This document shows, in pieces, positions 32,010 through 39,913 of a stretch of 55,591 bases of DNA. A program made the position numbers and the translations under genes. Each line of letters begins with the position of its first letter. Position 1 is the stretch's first letter. The DNA comes from Candidatus Aquidulcis sp. (GTDB taxonomy: Bacteria > Chloroflexota > Anaerolineae > UBA4142). Where the stretch lies: NCBI GenBank assembly GCA_020723345.1, contig DYJA01000001.1, forward strand, positions 1 to 55,591, read 5' to 3'. Below the pieces are notes generated by a model, which was given only the letters and a program-made list of their open reading frames with translations, did not search any database and was not told the origin of the DNA.

Positions 32010-32038
32010 TTGTCTTTGGTACCTTTTTACTATATAAT
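32010..32038 (+). promoter_or_regulatory. Promoter of the SARP-type regulator gene
   Basis: TTGTCT at 32010-32015, 17 bases, TATAAT at 32033-32038. Only eight bases separate the -10 from the ATG at 32047, so the transcript is expected to start at or next to the start codon. Confidence 0.75.
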
Positions 32039-32046
32039 CGAGCGCG

Positions 32047-33414
32047 ATGGCAAAGTTGGAACTGGCATTTTTGGGCGCATTCCATATTACGCTCGACGAA
32101 CAACCGATCACGCGCTTTGGCACCGACAAAACCCGCGCGCTGCTCGCGTACCTGGCGATGGAATCCGGACACGCGCATCGCCGCGAAACGCTGGCGGGCA
32201 TGTTGTGGCCCGATCAGCCGGACGAAGCGGCGCGGCATAGTTTGCGGCAAGCCCTGTTGCGCTTGCGCGGCGCCATCAGCGACGCCGATAATACCGCGTT
32301 CTTGCTCGCCTCGACCGAAACGATTCAATTCAACCGCGCCAGCGCGCACTCGCTCGACGTGGCGGAATTTGCCGCGCTCGTCCAAACCTGCCAGACGCAC
32401 TTGCACCCGCGATTAGCCGATTGCGCCGCGTGCATCGCGCGCCTGCAACTCGCCACCGATTTGTATCGCGGTGAATTGCTGCGCGATCTGTTTATTGGCG
32501 AAAGCACGCAGTTCGAGGAATGGGTCCTCGTCCGCCGCGAATTGCTGCACCGCCAGGCGCTCGAATCGCTCGATACGCTCGCGGCGCACCACCTCGAACA
32601 CGGCGAGTACGCGCGCGCCCGCCAGTACGCCGCGCGCCAGATCGAACTGGAACCGTGGCGCGAAGAAGCGCATCGGACCTTGATGGGCGCGCTCGCGCGC
32701 GACGGACAGCGCGGCGCGGCGCTCGCGCAGTACGACACGTGCCGCAAGATTTTGGCGCGCGAGTTCAACACCGCCCCATCGGAAGAAACGACCAAGTTGT
32801 TCGAGAAAATTCGCAGTGGCGCATTTGAAAACAAGTTACCCGTTTCCATTGTGCCGCCACGCGACGCGCTTCCACGCGATCCCGCGAATCTGGACGCGCT
32901 CGCCGCGCTCGCGCAGTTTCACCTCGCGCAAGGCGATCTGACGCGCGCCCACGCGTACCAAACGCAAGTGCTCGCGCAGCAAAACGCGTCCGGCGATAAG
33001 AGCGCGCTTGCCGCCGCGCACCATCAACTCGGCGTCATTCTGCAACGCCAAGACAAATTGGATGCCGCGCTCGCGCACTTGCGCGACGCGCTCGCGCTGC
33101 GCGAACAAATCGGCGAACAAAGCGGCATCGCCGCATCGCTCGACGCGCTGGGGAAAATCCTGGCGCAGCAAGGCAATTGCCCCGACGCGCACGCGCATTT
33201 CTTGCGCGCGTTGAAAATTACGGAGACGATCGGTGATCCGTCGGGCAGCGCGCGCGTCTTGAAACATCTGGGCATGTTGCGCCAACGCCAGAAAAAGTTC
33301 GACGACGCGCGCGCGTGTTTCGAGCGCGCCTTGGCGCTCCAAAAAGAAATCGGCAACCGCGCGGCGATTGCCGACTTGGAAAAGCGTCTGGACGCGCGCC
33401 GCGATTCAAATTGA
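32047..33414 (+). CDS. SARP/BTAD transcriptional regulator with TPR domain
   Basis: In this 455-residue cytoplasmic regulator residues 1-95 are an OmpR-like winged helix (LELAFLGAFHITLDEQPITRFGTDKTRALLAYLAM, then LAGMLWPDQPDEAARHSLRQALLRLR). Residues about 100-255 are the bacterial transcriptional activation domain (YRGELLRDLFIGESTQFEEWVLVRRELLHRQALESLDTLA). Residues about 280-450 hold four or five TPR units. There is no NB-ARC or AAA module, so this is a short SARP. The -10 box ends eight bases before the ATG, which implies a leaderless mRNA. Its stop codon lies inside the -35 box of the T-box promoter. Its target may be the divergent riboswitch operon, but that is only positional. Confidence 0.9.
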   Translation: MAKLELAFLGAFHITLDEQPITRFGTDKTRALLAYLAMESGHAHRRETLAGMLWPDQPDEAARHSLRQALLRLRGAISDADNTAFLLASTETIQFNRASAHSLDVAEFAALVQTCQTHLHPRLADCAACIARLQLATDLYRGELLRDLFIGESTQFEEWVLVRRELLHRQALESLDTLAAHHLEHGEYARARQYAARQIELEPWREEAHRTLMGALARDGQRGAALAQYDTCRKILAREFNTAPSEETTKLFEKIRSGAFENKLPVSIVPPRDALPRDPANLDALAALAQFHLAQGDLTRAHAYQTQVLAQQNASGDKSALAAAHHQLGVILQRQDKLDAALAHLRDALALREQIGEQSGIAASLDALGKILAQQGNCPDAHAHFLRALKITETIGDPSGSARVLKHLGMLRQRQKKFDDARACFERALALQKEIGNRAAIADLEKRLDARRDSN

Positions 33415-33438
33415 CAAATCGAATTTTCTGACGATAAT
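33411..33438 (+). promoter_or_regulatory. Promoter of the T-box operon
   Basis: TTGACA at 33411-33416, 16 bases, GATAAT at 33433-33438. The -35 box contains the TGA stop of the upstream regulator gene. Confidence 0.7.
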
Positions 33439-33444
33439 GCAAGC

Positions 33445-33787
33445 GAACGGCGACGACGGAGACGAGTACCTGTTCGGAATCTGGCAGCGAGAAGGGCACG
33501 CCGCAACATGCGCGGCAGGGTGCGAGTCCTTTCAGAGTACGACGGCGAAATTCCCTCCCGAGCCGCGCCGGCGAAATCGGTTGATGAAACTAGCCCGCGC
33601 CGCGCATCCCGCGTTACCGGGATAGCCGATGATGGTCGGCGTTGAGTGAGTCAACTAGTCCTGTAGTCACATAGTCATGTAGTCAGCTGACGAAGCGACT
33701 ATGTGACTAACCGACTATGCGACTATCTGACTAACCAGGGTGGTACCGCGAGATACGCTCTCGTCCCTTTGGGGGCGGGAGTTTTTT
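33445..33787 (+). promoter_or_regulatory. T-box riboswitch, Phe specifier (UUC)
   Basis: Stem I holds the AGTA motif (33465-33468) and CAGCGAGAAGGGCAC...GGTGCGAGTCC as its upper part. The specifier loop reads GAAA-TTC-CCTCCCGAG, which aligns with GAAA-GGC-AUUCUUGAG of B. subtilis glyQS and puts the codon TTC (Phe) at 33551-33553. Two further hairpins follow at about 33607-33641. The antiterminator T-box sequence AGGGTGGTACCGCG is at 33737-33750. A terminator at 33757-33787 ends in six T. Uncharged tRNA-Phe should promote read-through. pheS-pheT are in the same direction 2.2 kb downstream, after four other genes. A repeat array (33647-33735) is inserted before the antiterminator. Confidence 0.93.
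33647..33735. repeat. TAGTCA-type array inside the T-box leader
   Basis: Units of the type TAGTCACA/TAGTCATG on the left face GACTATGT/GACTAACC/GACTATGC units on the right, and can fold on themselves. They occupy the linker between the stem II/III region and the antiterminator, making the leader much longer than usual there. Confidence 0.8.
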
Positions 33788-33790
33788 GTT

Positions 33791-33818
33791 GTAGGACAAA
33801 TTTGCAAATTTGTCCTAC
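33791..33818. repeat. Perfect 28-base palindrome upstream of the DUF952 gene
   Basis: GTAGGACAAATTTG is followed by its exact complement. It lies between the T-box terminator and the DUF952 start. Its near-identical twin is at the 3' end of that gene (34163-34190). Confidence 0.85.
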
Positions 33819-33827
33819 CGTGATCCC

Positions 33828-34205
33828 ATGGATCTAACATTCCATCTCGTTCCACAAGCATATTTCGACGCGCTCGATCCGCACGCGGATTACGTGCCGC
33901 GCGATTTCGCGCGCGACGGCTTCATTCACTGCACCGACGGCGCGGAGGAAATGGCGCGCACCGCGAATCGCTACTACAAATCGGACGCGGAATCGCATTA
34001 CTATCTCTACATTGACAAAACGCGCGTCCACGCGTCAATTCGGTACGACGATGCCGCGCGCATCTACCCGCACATTTACGGCGCGCTGAACCGCGACGCG
34101 ATTGTCGCGGTACGCGCAGCGCGCCGCGACGCCGACGGAACGTTTCTGGCACCGGAGACCCTGTTGGACAAATTTGCAAATTTGTCCTACGGAAAGCGAC
34201 CATAA
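33828..34205 (+). CDS. DUF952 family protein
   Basis: This is a 125-residue protein. LTFHLVPQAYFDALDPHADYVPRDFARDGFIHCTDG is the DUF952 signature (H in FHL, and GFIHCT), followed by YLYIDKTRVHASIRYDD and FPHIYG-like YPHIYGALNRDAIV. The family is an uncharacterised small alpha/beta fold. The ATG at 33828 has no clear ribosome binding site because a palindrome lies directly before it; a TTG at 33810 is the alternative. The last residues (DKFANLSYGKRP) are encoded by a second copy of that palindrome, so the original C-terminus was probably replaced. It is the first gene after the Phe T-box. Confidence 0.8.
   Translation: MDLTFHLVPQAYFDALDPHADYVPRDFARDGFIHCTDGAEEMARTANRYYKSDAESHYYLYIDKTRVHASIRYDDAARIYPHIYGALNRDAIVAVRAARRDADGTFLAPETLLDKFANLSYGKRP
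34163..34190. repeat. Palindrome copy inside the 3' end of the DUF952 gene
   Basis: GTTGGACAAATTTG and CAAATTTGTCCTAC: the same 28-base element as at 33791-33818 with one change, translated as part of DKFANLSY. Confidence 0.85.
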
Positions 34206-35453
34206 TTGAGTTCGCCTTTGACACCCGCCTCTTCGAACGCGCGATTGTCGCCGGTCGTCGCGCTGCAACATTCCGACTTTCGCTTGATCTGGCTCGGTCA
34301 ATTGATCTCGCTTGCCGGGACGCAGATGCAGCAAGTCGCGATCAATTGGCACATTTACATCTTGACGAAATCACCGGTCGCGCTGGGCTTGATCGGACTG
34401 ATGCGCGTCGTGCCGATCATCGTCTTTTCGCTGATCGGCGGCGCGATTGCGGACGCGCACGACCGACGGCGCGTCCTGATCGTCACGCAAATCGCGATGA
34501 TGTTTTTCGCGGCGATGCTGGGTCTGCTGACGATCTTTGAAATCATCAACGCGCCGCTGATCTACGCACTTGCCGCGCTCACGGCGGCGGCAGGCGCGTT
34601 CGATAGCCCGGCGCGGCAGGCGCTCTATCCCAACTTGGTGCCGAAAGAGCATTTGACGAACGCGGTCAGTCTGATCAACCTGAGTCGTCAAACCGCCTCG
34701 ATCCTGGGTCCCGCGCTCGCAGGTTTTGTGATCGCGGCGCTGAACGTCGAGGCGGTGTACTGGATCAACGCGCTGTCGTTTCTCGCGGTGCTTGGCGCGC
34801 TCGTGCTGATGAAAACGCCCGCGCAGAAAAACCTCGGCGCGTCGAGTGTGTCGCTTTCCGCCGTCAGCGAAGGGATTCGCTTCGTCGTCAAATCGCCGAT
34901 GATTCTTTCGACGATGCTGTTGGACTTTCTCGCGACGTTTTTCTCATCGGCAACTTCGCTCCTGCCGATTTTCGCAACAGAAATTCTAAACGTCGGCGCG
35001 CAAGGACTGGGGCTTTTGTACGGCGCGGAATCGATCGGCGCGTTGATTGCGGGTACGATTGTGTCGTTTCTCGGCAACATCAAGAAGCAAGGCGCGATTT
35101 TGCTCGGCGCGGTCGCGGCATACGGGATGGCGACGACGCTCTACGGCATGTCGAATATTTTCGTCTTGTCGTTCGTCTTGCTCGCGCTCGTCGGCGCGGC
35201 GGACACGATCAGCACGATTTTGCGGAACACGATTCGCCAACTTGCCACGCCGGATCATTTGCGCGGGCGAATGACATCGGTGAATATGATTTTCTTCCAG
35301 GGTGGTCCGCAACTTGGAAATCTTGAAGCCGGAATCGCGGCGGCGTTGTTCGGCGCGCCGTTCGCGGTGATCAGCGGCGGCATCGCGACGGTGATTCTGG
35401 TTGCGGTGACGGCGTGGCTCGTGCCGCAGTTGCGCGAGTACGGCGGGCAGTAA
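34206..35453 (+). CDS. Major facilitator superfamily exporter (EntS-like)
   Basis: This is a 415-residue permease with twelve helices. HSDFRLIWLGQLISLAGTQMQQVAINW is typical of the MFS_3/EntS group, and GGAIADAHDRRRVLIVTQ is the loop 2-3 signature. DSPARQALYPNLVPKEHLTNAVSLINLSRQTASILGPALAGF spans helices 4-5. It probably exports a small molecule by proton antiport; the substrate is unknown. A TTG start at 34206 directly follows the DUF952 stop. It lies within the T-box(Phe) transcription unit, so it may respond to Phe starvation. Confidence 0.88.
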   Translation: MSSPLTPASSNARLSPVVALQHSDFRLIWLGQLISLAGTQMQQVAINWHIYILTKSPVALGLIGLMRVVPIIVFSLIGGAIADAHDRRRVLIVTQIAMMFFAAMLGLLTIFEIINAPLIYALAALTAAAGAFDSPARQALYPNLVPKEHLTNAVSLINLSRQTASILGPALAGFVIAALNVEAVYWINALSFLAVLGALVLMKTPAQKNLGASSVSLSAVSEGIRFVVKSPMILSTMLLDFLATFFSSATSLLPIFATEILNVGAQGLGLLYGAESIGALIAGTIVSFLGNIKKQGAILLGAVAAYGMATTLYGMSNIFVLSFVLLALVGAADTISTILRNTIRQLATPDHLRGRMTSVNMIFFQGGPQLGNLEAGIAAALFGAPFAVISGGIATVILVAVTAWLVPQLREYGGQ

Positions 35454-35463
35454 CGGAGCAGGA

Positions 35464-35856
35464 ATGGAACCCAAACGCTTGATCGAGAAAGCGCGAAATC
35501 TCGCGAATAAAAAAACGCTGTCGGACGAGTGCACGGTGGGCGCAGTCGGTTGCGTCATCGTTTCCGGGAGCGGCGCAGAGTACGGCGGCGTGTGCATTGA
35601 CGCTGCGTGCGGCATCGGATTTTGCGCGGAACATGCCGCCATCGCCGCGATGATCACCGCGGGCGAATCGCGCATTCGTCAAATCGTCGCCGTCAACCAC
35701 TACGGCACCGTTTTGTCGCCGTGCGGGCGCTGCCGCGAATTGATGTTTCAGATCAACCTGACGAATTTGCAGACGGAAGTCATCCTCGGCGAACACGCGA
35801 CAATTTCATTGGGAGAATTATTGCCCAAGCGTTGGCAAGAAGCATGGACCGCGTAG
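35464..35856 (+). CDS. Cytidine deaminase-like protein
   Basis: This 130-residue zinc deaminase carries the catalytic motif as GFCAEHAAIAAM (Cys ligand with AEH catalytic Glu region) and SPCGRC (two Cys ligands), the three-Cys tetrameric CDA pattern. It would deaminate cytidine or deoxycytidine, or a cytidine-like antibiotic as in blasticidin S deaminases. The ATG follows GGAGCAGGA and lies ten bases after the MFS stop. It overlaps the start of the Nudix remnant by 13 bases. Confidence 0.85.
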   Translation: MEPKRLIEKARNLANKKTLSDECTVGAVGCVIVSGSGAEYGGVCIDAACGIGFCAEHAAIAAMITAGESRIRQIVAVNHYGTVLSPCGRCRELMFQINLTNLQTEVILGEHATISLGELLPKRWQEAWTA

Positions 35857-36002
35857 ACGGGACGCTTGTCATCGTCGCCGCGATCATCCGGCGCGGTGAC
35901 GAAATTCTGCTTGTGGAACAACATGGCAAGGATGATCCCGCGTCAGTGTGGGCATTGCCGGGCAGCCGCGGTGAACCGGGCGAACTGAATACTGAATACT
36001 GA
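35844..36002 (+). pseudogene. Nudix hydrolase cut short by a heptamer array
   Basis: The 52-residue frame reads MDRVDGTLVIVAAIIRRGDEILLVEQHGKDDPASVWALPG, then SRGEPGELNTEY and stop. The first 45 residues are a good Nudix N-terminus up to the point where the GX5EX7REUXEEXGU box should begin. There the sequence changes to ACTGAAT-type heptamers, which supply the stop. The catalytic Nudix box is absent, so no hydrolase activity is expected. pheS begins 35 bases later. Confidence 0.85.
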
Positions 36003-36025
36003 ACACTGAACACTGGATACTCCAA
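35984..36025. repeat. Six-unit ACTGAAT heptamer array
   Basis: ACTGAAT, ACTGAAT, ACTGAAC, ACTGAAC, ACTGGAT, ACTCCAA in exact 7-base register, at the break point of the Nudix gene and just before the pheS ribosome binding site. Confidence 0.9.
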
Positions 36026-36037
36026 CAGGAGGATGGA

Positions 36038-37075
36038 ATGATAAACGAACTAAACGCACTCCGCGCGAACGCGCTCGAACAACTCGCGCACGTTTGGGAC
36101 GACAGCGCGCTGGAACAATGGCGCATCACATTTCTGGGACGCAGTGGCGCGCTTGCCGCGGCAATGACGAAACTGGGCATGTTGGCAAGGGAAGAACGTC
36201 CTGCCGCCGGGAAACTCGCGAACGAGGTCAAGACCGCGCTCGAATCCGCGTTCGAAGCGAAGATCGGCGCGATCAAACAGCGCGCGCTCAGCGAATCGCT
36301 CGAAAGCGAGCCGCTTGACATCACACTGCCCGGTCGCCCGATTCAGCGCGGGCGTCTGCATCCCGCGAACGCGAATCTGCGCGAGATTTATCGTATCTGG
36401 CGCGATATGGGCTTTCAGATTTTTCTGTCGCGCGAAACCGAATCGGACGAAGTGAATTTTCAAATGCTCAACATTCCGCCGCATCATCCCGCGCGCGATA
36501 ACTGGAGTACGTTCTACGTCGCCGATACCGATCATCGCGTTTTGCTCCGCCCGCACACGTCGCCCGGACAAATTCGCGCGATGCGCGAACTGGGCGCGAA
36601 CGGCACGCAGCCGGTGCGCGTGATTCTGCCGGGGATGTGCTATCGCTACGAGCAAGCCAGCGTGCGCTATGACATTCAATTCAATCAAGTCGAAGGGCTG
36701 GCGGTCGGGCGCAACATCACGTTCGCGGATTTGAAAGGGACGCTGACCGAATTCGCGCGGCGCGCGTTCGGCGAACGTCCGGTGCGTTTCTACGCCGATC
36801 ATTTTCCGTTCACCGAACCGAGCGCGCAGATGGATGTGCAGTGTATCATCTGCAACGGCGCGGGCTGCGCGCTCTGCAAGTACACCGGCTTTCTCGAAAT
36901 CCTGGGATCGGGGATGGTGCATCCGGTCGTCCTCCGCAACGGCGGCTATGATCCGGACGAATGGAGCGGCTTTGCCTTCGGCTTGGGACCCGAACGCATC
37001 GCGATGTTGCGTTACAGCATCGAAGACATTCGGTACTTTTGGGGAAACGATCTGCGGTTCTTGGAGCAGTTTTGA
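36038..37075 (+). CDS. pheS: Phenylalanine-tRNA ligase alpha subunit
   Basis: This 345-residue class II synthetase subunit charges tRNA-Phe as an alpha2beta2 complex with PheT. The N-terminal coiled coil covers about 1-85. The catalytic core has HTSPGQIRAMRELG, GMCYRYEQASVRYDIQFNQVEGLAV, FPFTEPSAQMDVQC and GLGPERIAMLRYSIEDIRYFWGNDLRFL. A Cys-rich insertion CIICNGAGCALCKYTG could bind zinc, as in some bacterial PheS. GGAGGA precedes the ATG. It is distal in the T-box(Phe) unit, which fits its regulation by uncharged tRNA-Phe. Confidence 0.97.
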   Translation: MINELNALRANALEQLAHVWDDSALEQWRITFLGRSGALAAAMTKLGMLAREERPAAGKLANEVKTALESAFEAKIGAIKQRALSESLESEPLDITLPGRPIQRGRLHPANANLREIYRIWRDMGFQIFLSRETESDEVNFQMLNIPPHHPARDNWSTFYVADTDHRVLLRPHTSPGQIRAMRELGANGTQPVRVILPGMCYRYEQASVRYDIQFNQVEGLAVGRNITFADLKGTLTEFARRAFGERPVRFYADHFPFTEPSAQMDVQCIICNGAGCALCKYTGFLEILGSGMVHPVVLRNGGYDPDEWSGFAFGLGPERIAMLRYSIEDIRYFWGNDLRFLEQF

Positions 37076-37077
37076 AA

Positions 37078-37212
37078 TGCAGAAGGGATGAGAAGGGATG
37101 AGAGGGCATAAGAAGGCGTAGAAGGCATTAGAGGGCAAAGAAGGCAGAGAAGGCAACGAGGGCGCGTGCCTTCTCCGCCCTCTCCGCCTTCTGATGCCCT
37201 CTTATCCCCTCT
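37078..37212. repeat. Large facing array of AGAAGGCNN-type units between pheS and pheT
   Basis: The left arm has seven or so 9-base units built on AGAAGGCA or AGAGGGCA. The right arm has complementary CCTTCTC, CCCTCTC and CCTTCTG units. It is the same type as at 11343-11478 and can form a long hairpin in the pheS-pheT intergenic RNA. Confidence 0.8.
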
Positions 37213-37231
37213 TCAAAACAAGGAGTCCAAA

Positions 37232-39856
37232 ATGAAGTTGCCCTTGAGTTGGATCCGCGATTACGTTGACATCAAAATTTCGCCGGAAGAATTGGCGATG
37301 AAATTGACTTTTGCCGGACTCGAAGTCGAGCAAATGGAGTACATCGGTTTGCCGCGCCCGGCGGGATCGCGCGCGACCGGCGAACGCCCGGAACTCGCGT
37401 GGGATCGCGATAAAATTTTCGTCGGCGAAATTCTGGAAGTGAAACAACATCCTAACGCGGATCGCTTGACGCTCGTGCGCGTCGACGCTTCGCGCGGCGC
37501 GGACGCACCAATCGAAATGGTGACCGGCGCGCCGAACATCAAGGTCGGCGGGAGTGGCTACAAAGTCGCGCTCGCGCTCGAAGGATCGCGCTTGTACGAC
37601 GGACACAAGCCGGGCTGGGAACTCGCGACGCTCAAGAAATCGAAAATTCGCGGCATCGAATCCGGTTCGATGGTCTGCTCCGAAAAAGAACTCGCGATCA
37701 GCGACGAGCACGAAGGCATTATCCTTTTGCCGGACGACGCGCCCGTCGGCACGCCGCTCGCGGATTATCTCGGCGACATCGTACTCGACATCAAGATCAA
37801 TCCGAACATGGCGCGCTGCGCGTCGGTGATCGGCATCGCGCGCGAAATCGCCGCGCTGACCGGCGCGAAACTCAAACCGGTGCCGCAAAAAATGATCGCG
37901 CAAGGCGCGCCGATTGAAGACCAGGTCAAGATCGTGATCAAGAATGCGGAACTCAATCCGCGCTTCACCGCCGCGCTGATTCGCGGAATCGAAATCAAAC
38001 CGTCGCCGTTTTGGATGCAGCGTCGTTTGTTGATGGCGGGCATGCGCCCGATCAGCAACATCGTCGACGCGACGAATTACATCATGATCGAAGTGGGCCA
38101 ACCACTCCACGCGTTCGATTACGATAAACTGGTGGCGCGAGCCGCTGGCTCGCCGCCGACGATCATCACGCGGCTCGCGGAACCCGGCGAAGTACTCGAA
38201 ACGCTCGACGGCGTCAAACACAAACTCGATCCGTTCAACATTCTTGTGTGCGACACGCGCGGTTCGCTTTCGATTGGCGGCATTATGGGCGGCGCGGAAA
38301 GCGAGGTGGACGCGAACACGAAAAACGTGCTGCTCGAAGCCGCGGCGTGGGAATACATCAACATTCGCCGAACGATGGCGTCGCAGAAAATCGCGTCGGA
38401 AGCCGGATATCGTTTCAGCCGCGGCGTCCATCCCGCGCAAGCAAGCGTCGGGTTGAAACGCGCGATTGAGTTGATGCGCGAACTCGGCGGCGGCGAAATC
38501 GCAAAGGGGATCATTGACGAGTACCCGAACAAGCCGAAGAAAATCGTCATCAACTTGCCGGTCGTGGAAGTCAAGCGGCAACTCGGCGTGGAAATTCCGG
38601 CAAAGCAAATCGTCAAGATGCTTGAAGCGCTCGAATTCAAAATTCAAAATTCAAAATTCAAAGGCAAGCACGCAACACGCAACACGCAACACGCAACAGT
38701 CTTGCGCGTGACAGTACCAGACCACCGCCTCGACGTGGACGGCACGGACGATCTCGTCGAAGAAATCGCGCGGATGTACGGCTACGAAAATATTCCGATC
38801 TCGCGGATGGACGACGAATTGCCGCCGCAGCGCGCGAATGTTGACCTGGAACAGGAAGAGTACGTACGCGATTTGCTGGTTGACGCGGGGCTGCAAGATG
38901 TCGTCACGTACCGCTTCACGACGCCGGAGCGCGAAGCGCTGCTCACGATCCCAGGTTCGCCGCGTCCGGCAATTCCGCAACGTGAATACGTCCGCATCGA
39001 GAATGCGATCAGCGCAGACCGCTCCGTCCTGCGCCAATCTCTAATTCCCAACCTCCTTGATCTCACCGCCGCGAATTTGCGCTATCGCCCACGCGTCGCC
39101 GTGTTCGAAATCGGGCCCGTATTCTGGATGCGCGGCGCGGACGACGCGCTGTTGCCGCGCGAAGTCGCGACCGAATTGCCGGAAGACAAAGGCATCCGGT
39201 TGCCGCTTGAGCGTCGCCGCCTGGCAATCGTGTTGACCGGCGCACGCGGCGAAATCGCGTGGCAAGGCGCGGATACGACGCCGGTCGATTTCTACGATCT
39301 CAAGGGCGTCGTCGAAACGCTGCTCGCCGGGTTGCATCTCACAAACGCGTCATTCGTCGCGTCGAGCAATCCGCTGTTTCATCCGGGGCGCGGCGCGCAA
39401 GTGAAAGTGGGCGATGTGGTGATTGGGGAATTCGGTGAACTGCATCCGGTCGTGCGCGACGCGGAGCGATTCGATCTGCCCGCGCAAGCCGTTCTCGTCG
39501 GCGAATTCGATTTGGACGCGTTGTTCGCGTGCGTGACGGCGGCGTACAAAACCACGGCGCTCTCGCGCTATCCCGGCGTCGCGCAAGACCTCGCGCTGAT
39601 CGTGGACGAAAACGTCCCGGCGGATCGCGTGCACGCGCTCATCGCGCAGACCGGCGGCGCGCTCTTGCAGCGCGCGACCCTGTTCGACGTGTATCGCGGC
39701 GATCAAATCGCGCAAGGCAAAAAGTCGCTCGCGTACGCGCTGACGTTCCAGTCGGCAGATCGCACACTGTCGGACGCGGACGCGAGCAAGGTGCGCGAGA
39801 AAATCGTCGCGCGGCTCAAGCGCGAAATCGGCGCGGAGGTGCGCGGAGCGGGCTAG
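37232..39856 (+). CDS. pheT: Phenylalanine-tRNA ligase beta subunit
   Basis: In this 874-residue subunit the tRNA-binding OB fold (about 35-160) has VGEILEVKQHPNADRLTLVRVD. The B3/B4 editing domain (about 205-385) includes MRPISNIVDATNYIMIEVGQPLHAFD. The B5 domain runs about 400-520, followed by the catalytic-like core. The FDX-ACB anticodon-binding domain closes the protein (about 780-870, LSRYPGVAQDLALIVDENV). The ATG at 37232 follows AAGGAG; the longer frame from 37166 would translate a repeat. Within B5, LEALEFK is followed by about 19 extra residues (IQNSKFKGKHATRNTQHAT) encoded by two heptamer arrays before the normal VLRVTVPDHRLDV. The frame is kept. Confidence 0.96.
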   Translation: MKLPLSWIRDYVDIKISPEELAMKLTFAGLEVEQMEYIGLPRPAGSRATGERPELAWDRDKIFVGEILEVKQHPNADRLTLVRVDASRGADAPIEMVTGAPNIKVGGSGYKVALALEGSRLYDGHKPGWELATLKKSKIRGIESGSMVCSEKELAISDEHEGIILLPDDAPVGTPLADYLGDIVLDIKINPNMARCASVIGIAREIAALTGAKLKPVPQKMIAQGAPIEDQVKIVIKNAELNPRFTAALIRGIEIKPSPFWMQRRLLMAGMRPISNIVDATNYIMIEVGQPLHAFDYDKLVARAAGSPPTIITRLAEPGEVLETLDGVKHKLDPFNILVCDTRGSLSIGGIMGGAESEVDANTKNVLLEAAAWEYINIRRTMASQKIASEAGYRFSRGVHPAQASVGLKRAIELMRELGGGEIAKGIIDEYPNKPKKIVINLPVVEVKRQLGVEIPAKQIVKMLEALEFKIQNSKFKGKHATRNTQHATVLRVTVPDHRLDVDGTDDLVEEIARMYGYENIPISRMDDELPPQRANVDLEQEEYVRDLLVDAGLQDVVTYRFTTPEREALLTIPGSPRPAIPQREYVRIENAISADRSVLRQSLIPNLLDLTAANLRYRPRVAVFEIGPVFWMRGADDALLPREVATELPEDKGIRLPLERRRLAIVLTGARGEIAWQGADTTPVDFYDLKGVVETLLAGLHLTNASFVASSNPLFHPGRGAQVKVGDVVIGEFGELHPVVRDAERFDLPAQAVLVGEFDLDALFACVTAAYKTTALSRYPGVAQDLALIVDENVPADRVHALIAQTGGALLQRATLFDVYRGDQIAQGKKSLAYALTFQSADRTLSDADASKVREKIVARLKREIGAEVRGAG
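38635..38698. repeat. Two heptamer arrays inserted in frame in pheT
   Basis: Four exact ATTCAAA units (38635-38662) are followed, after six bases, by ACACGCA-type units (38669-38698). They are read as FKIQNSK and the heptapeptide-periodic HATRNTQHAT. Confidence 0.95.
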
Positions 39857-39913
39857 CGCAATTTGTTGTTGCGCGCGCAGCGAAGCAATCTCCAAGCCAC
39901 AATCTATAAATTA

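Noticed and set aside
33647-33735. CRISPR-like repeats
   Set aside because: Units are 7-9 bases and contiguous, without spacers, and no cas gene is present. The same holds for all other arrays in the window.
7288-34190. GGACAAATTTG palindromes as simple terminators only
   Set aside because: The copy at 34163-34190 is inside a coding region and the one at 33791 follows an existing terminator, so termination alone does not explain them.
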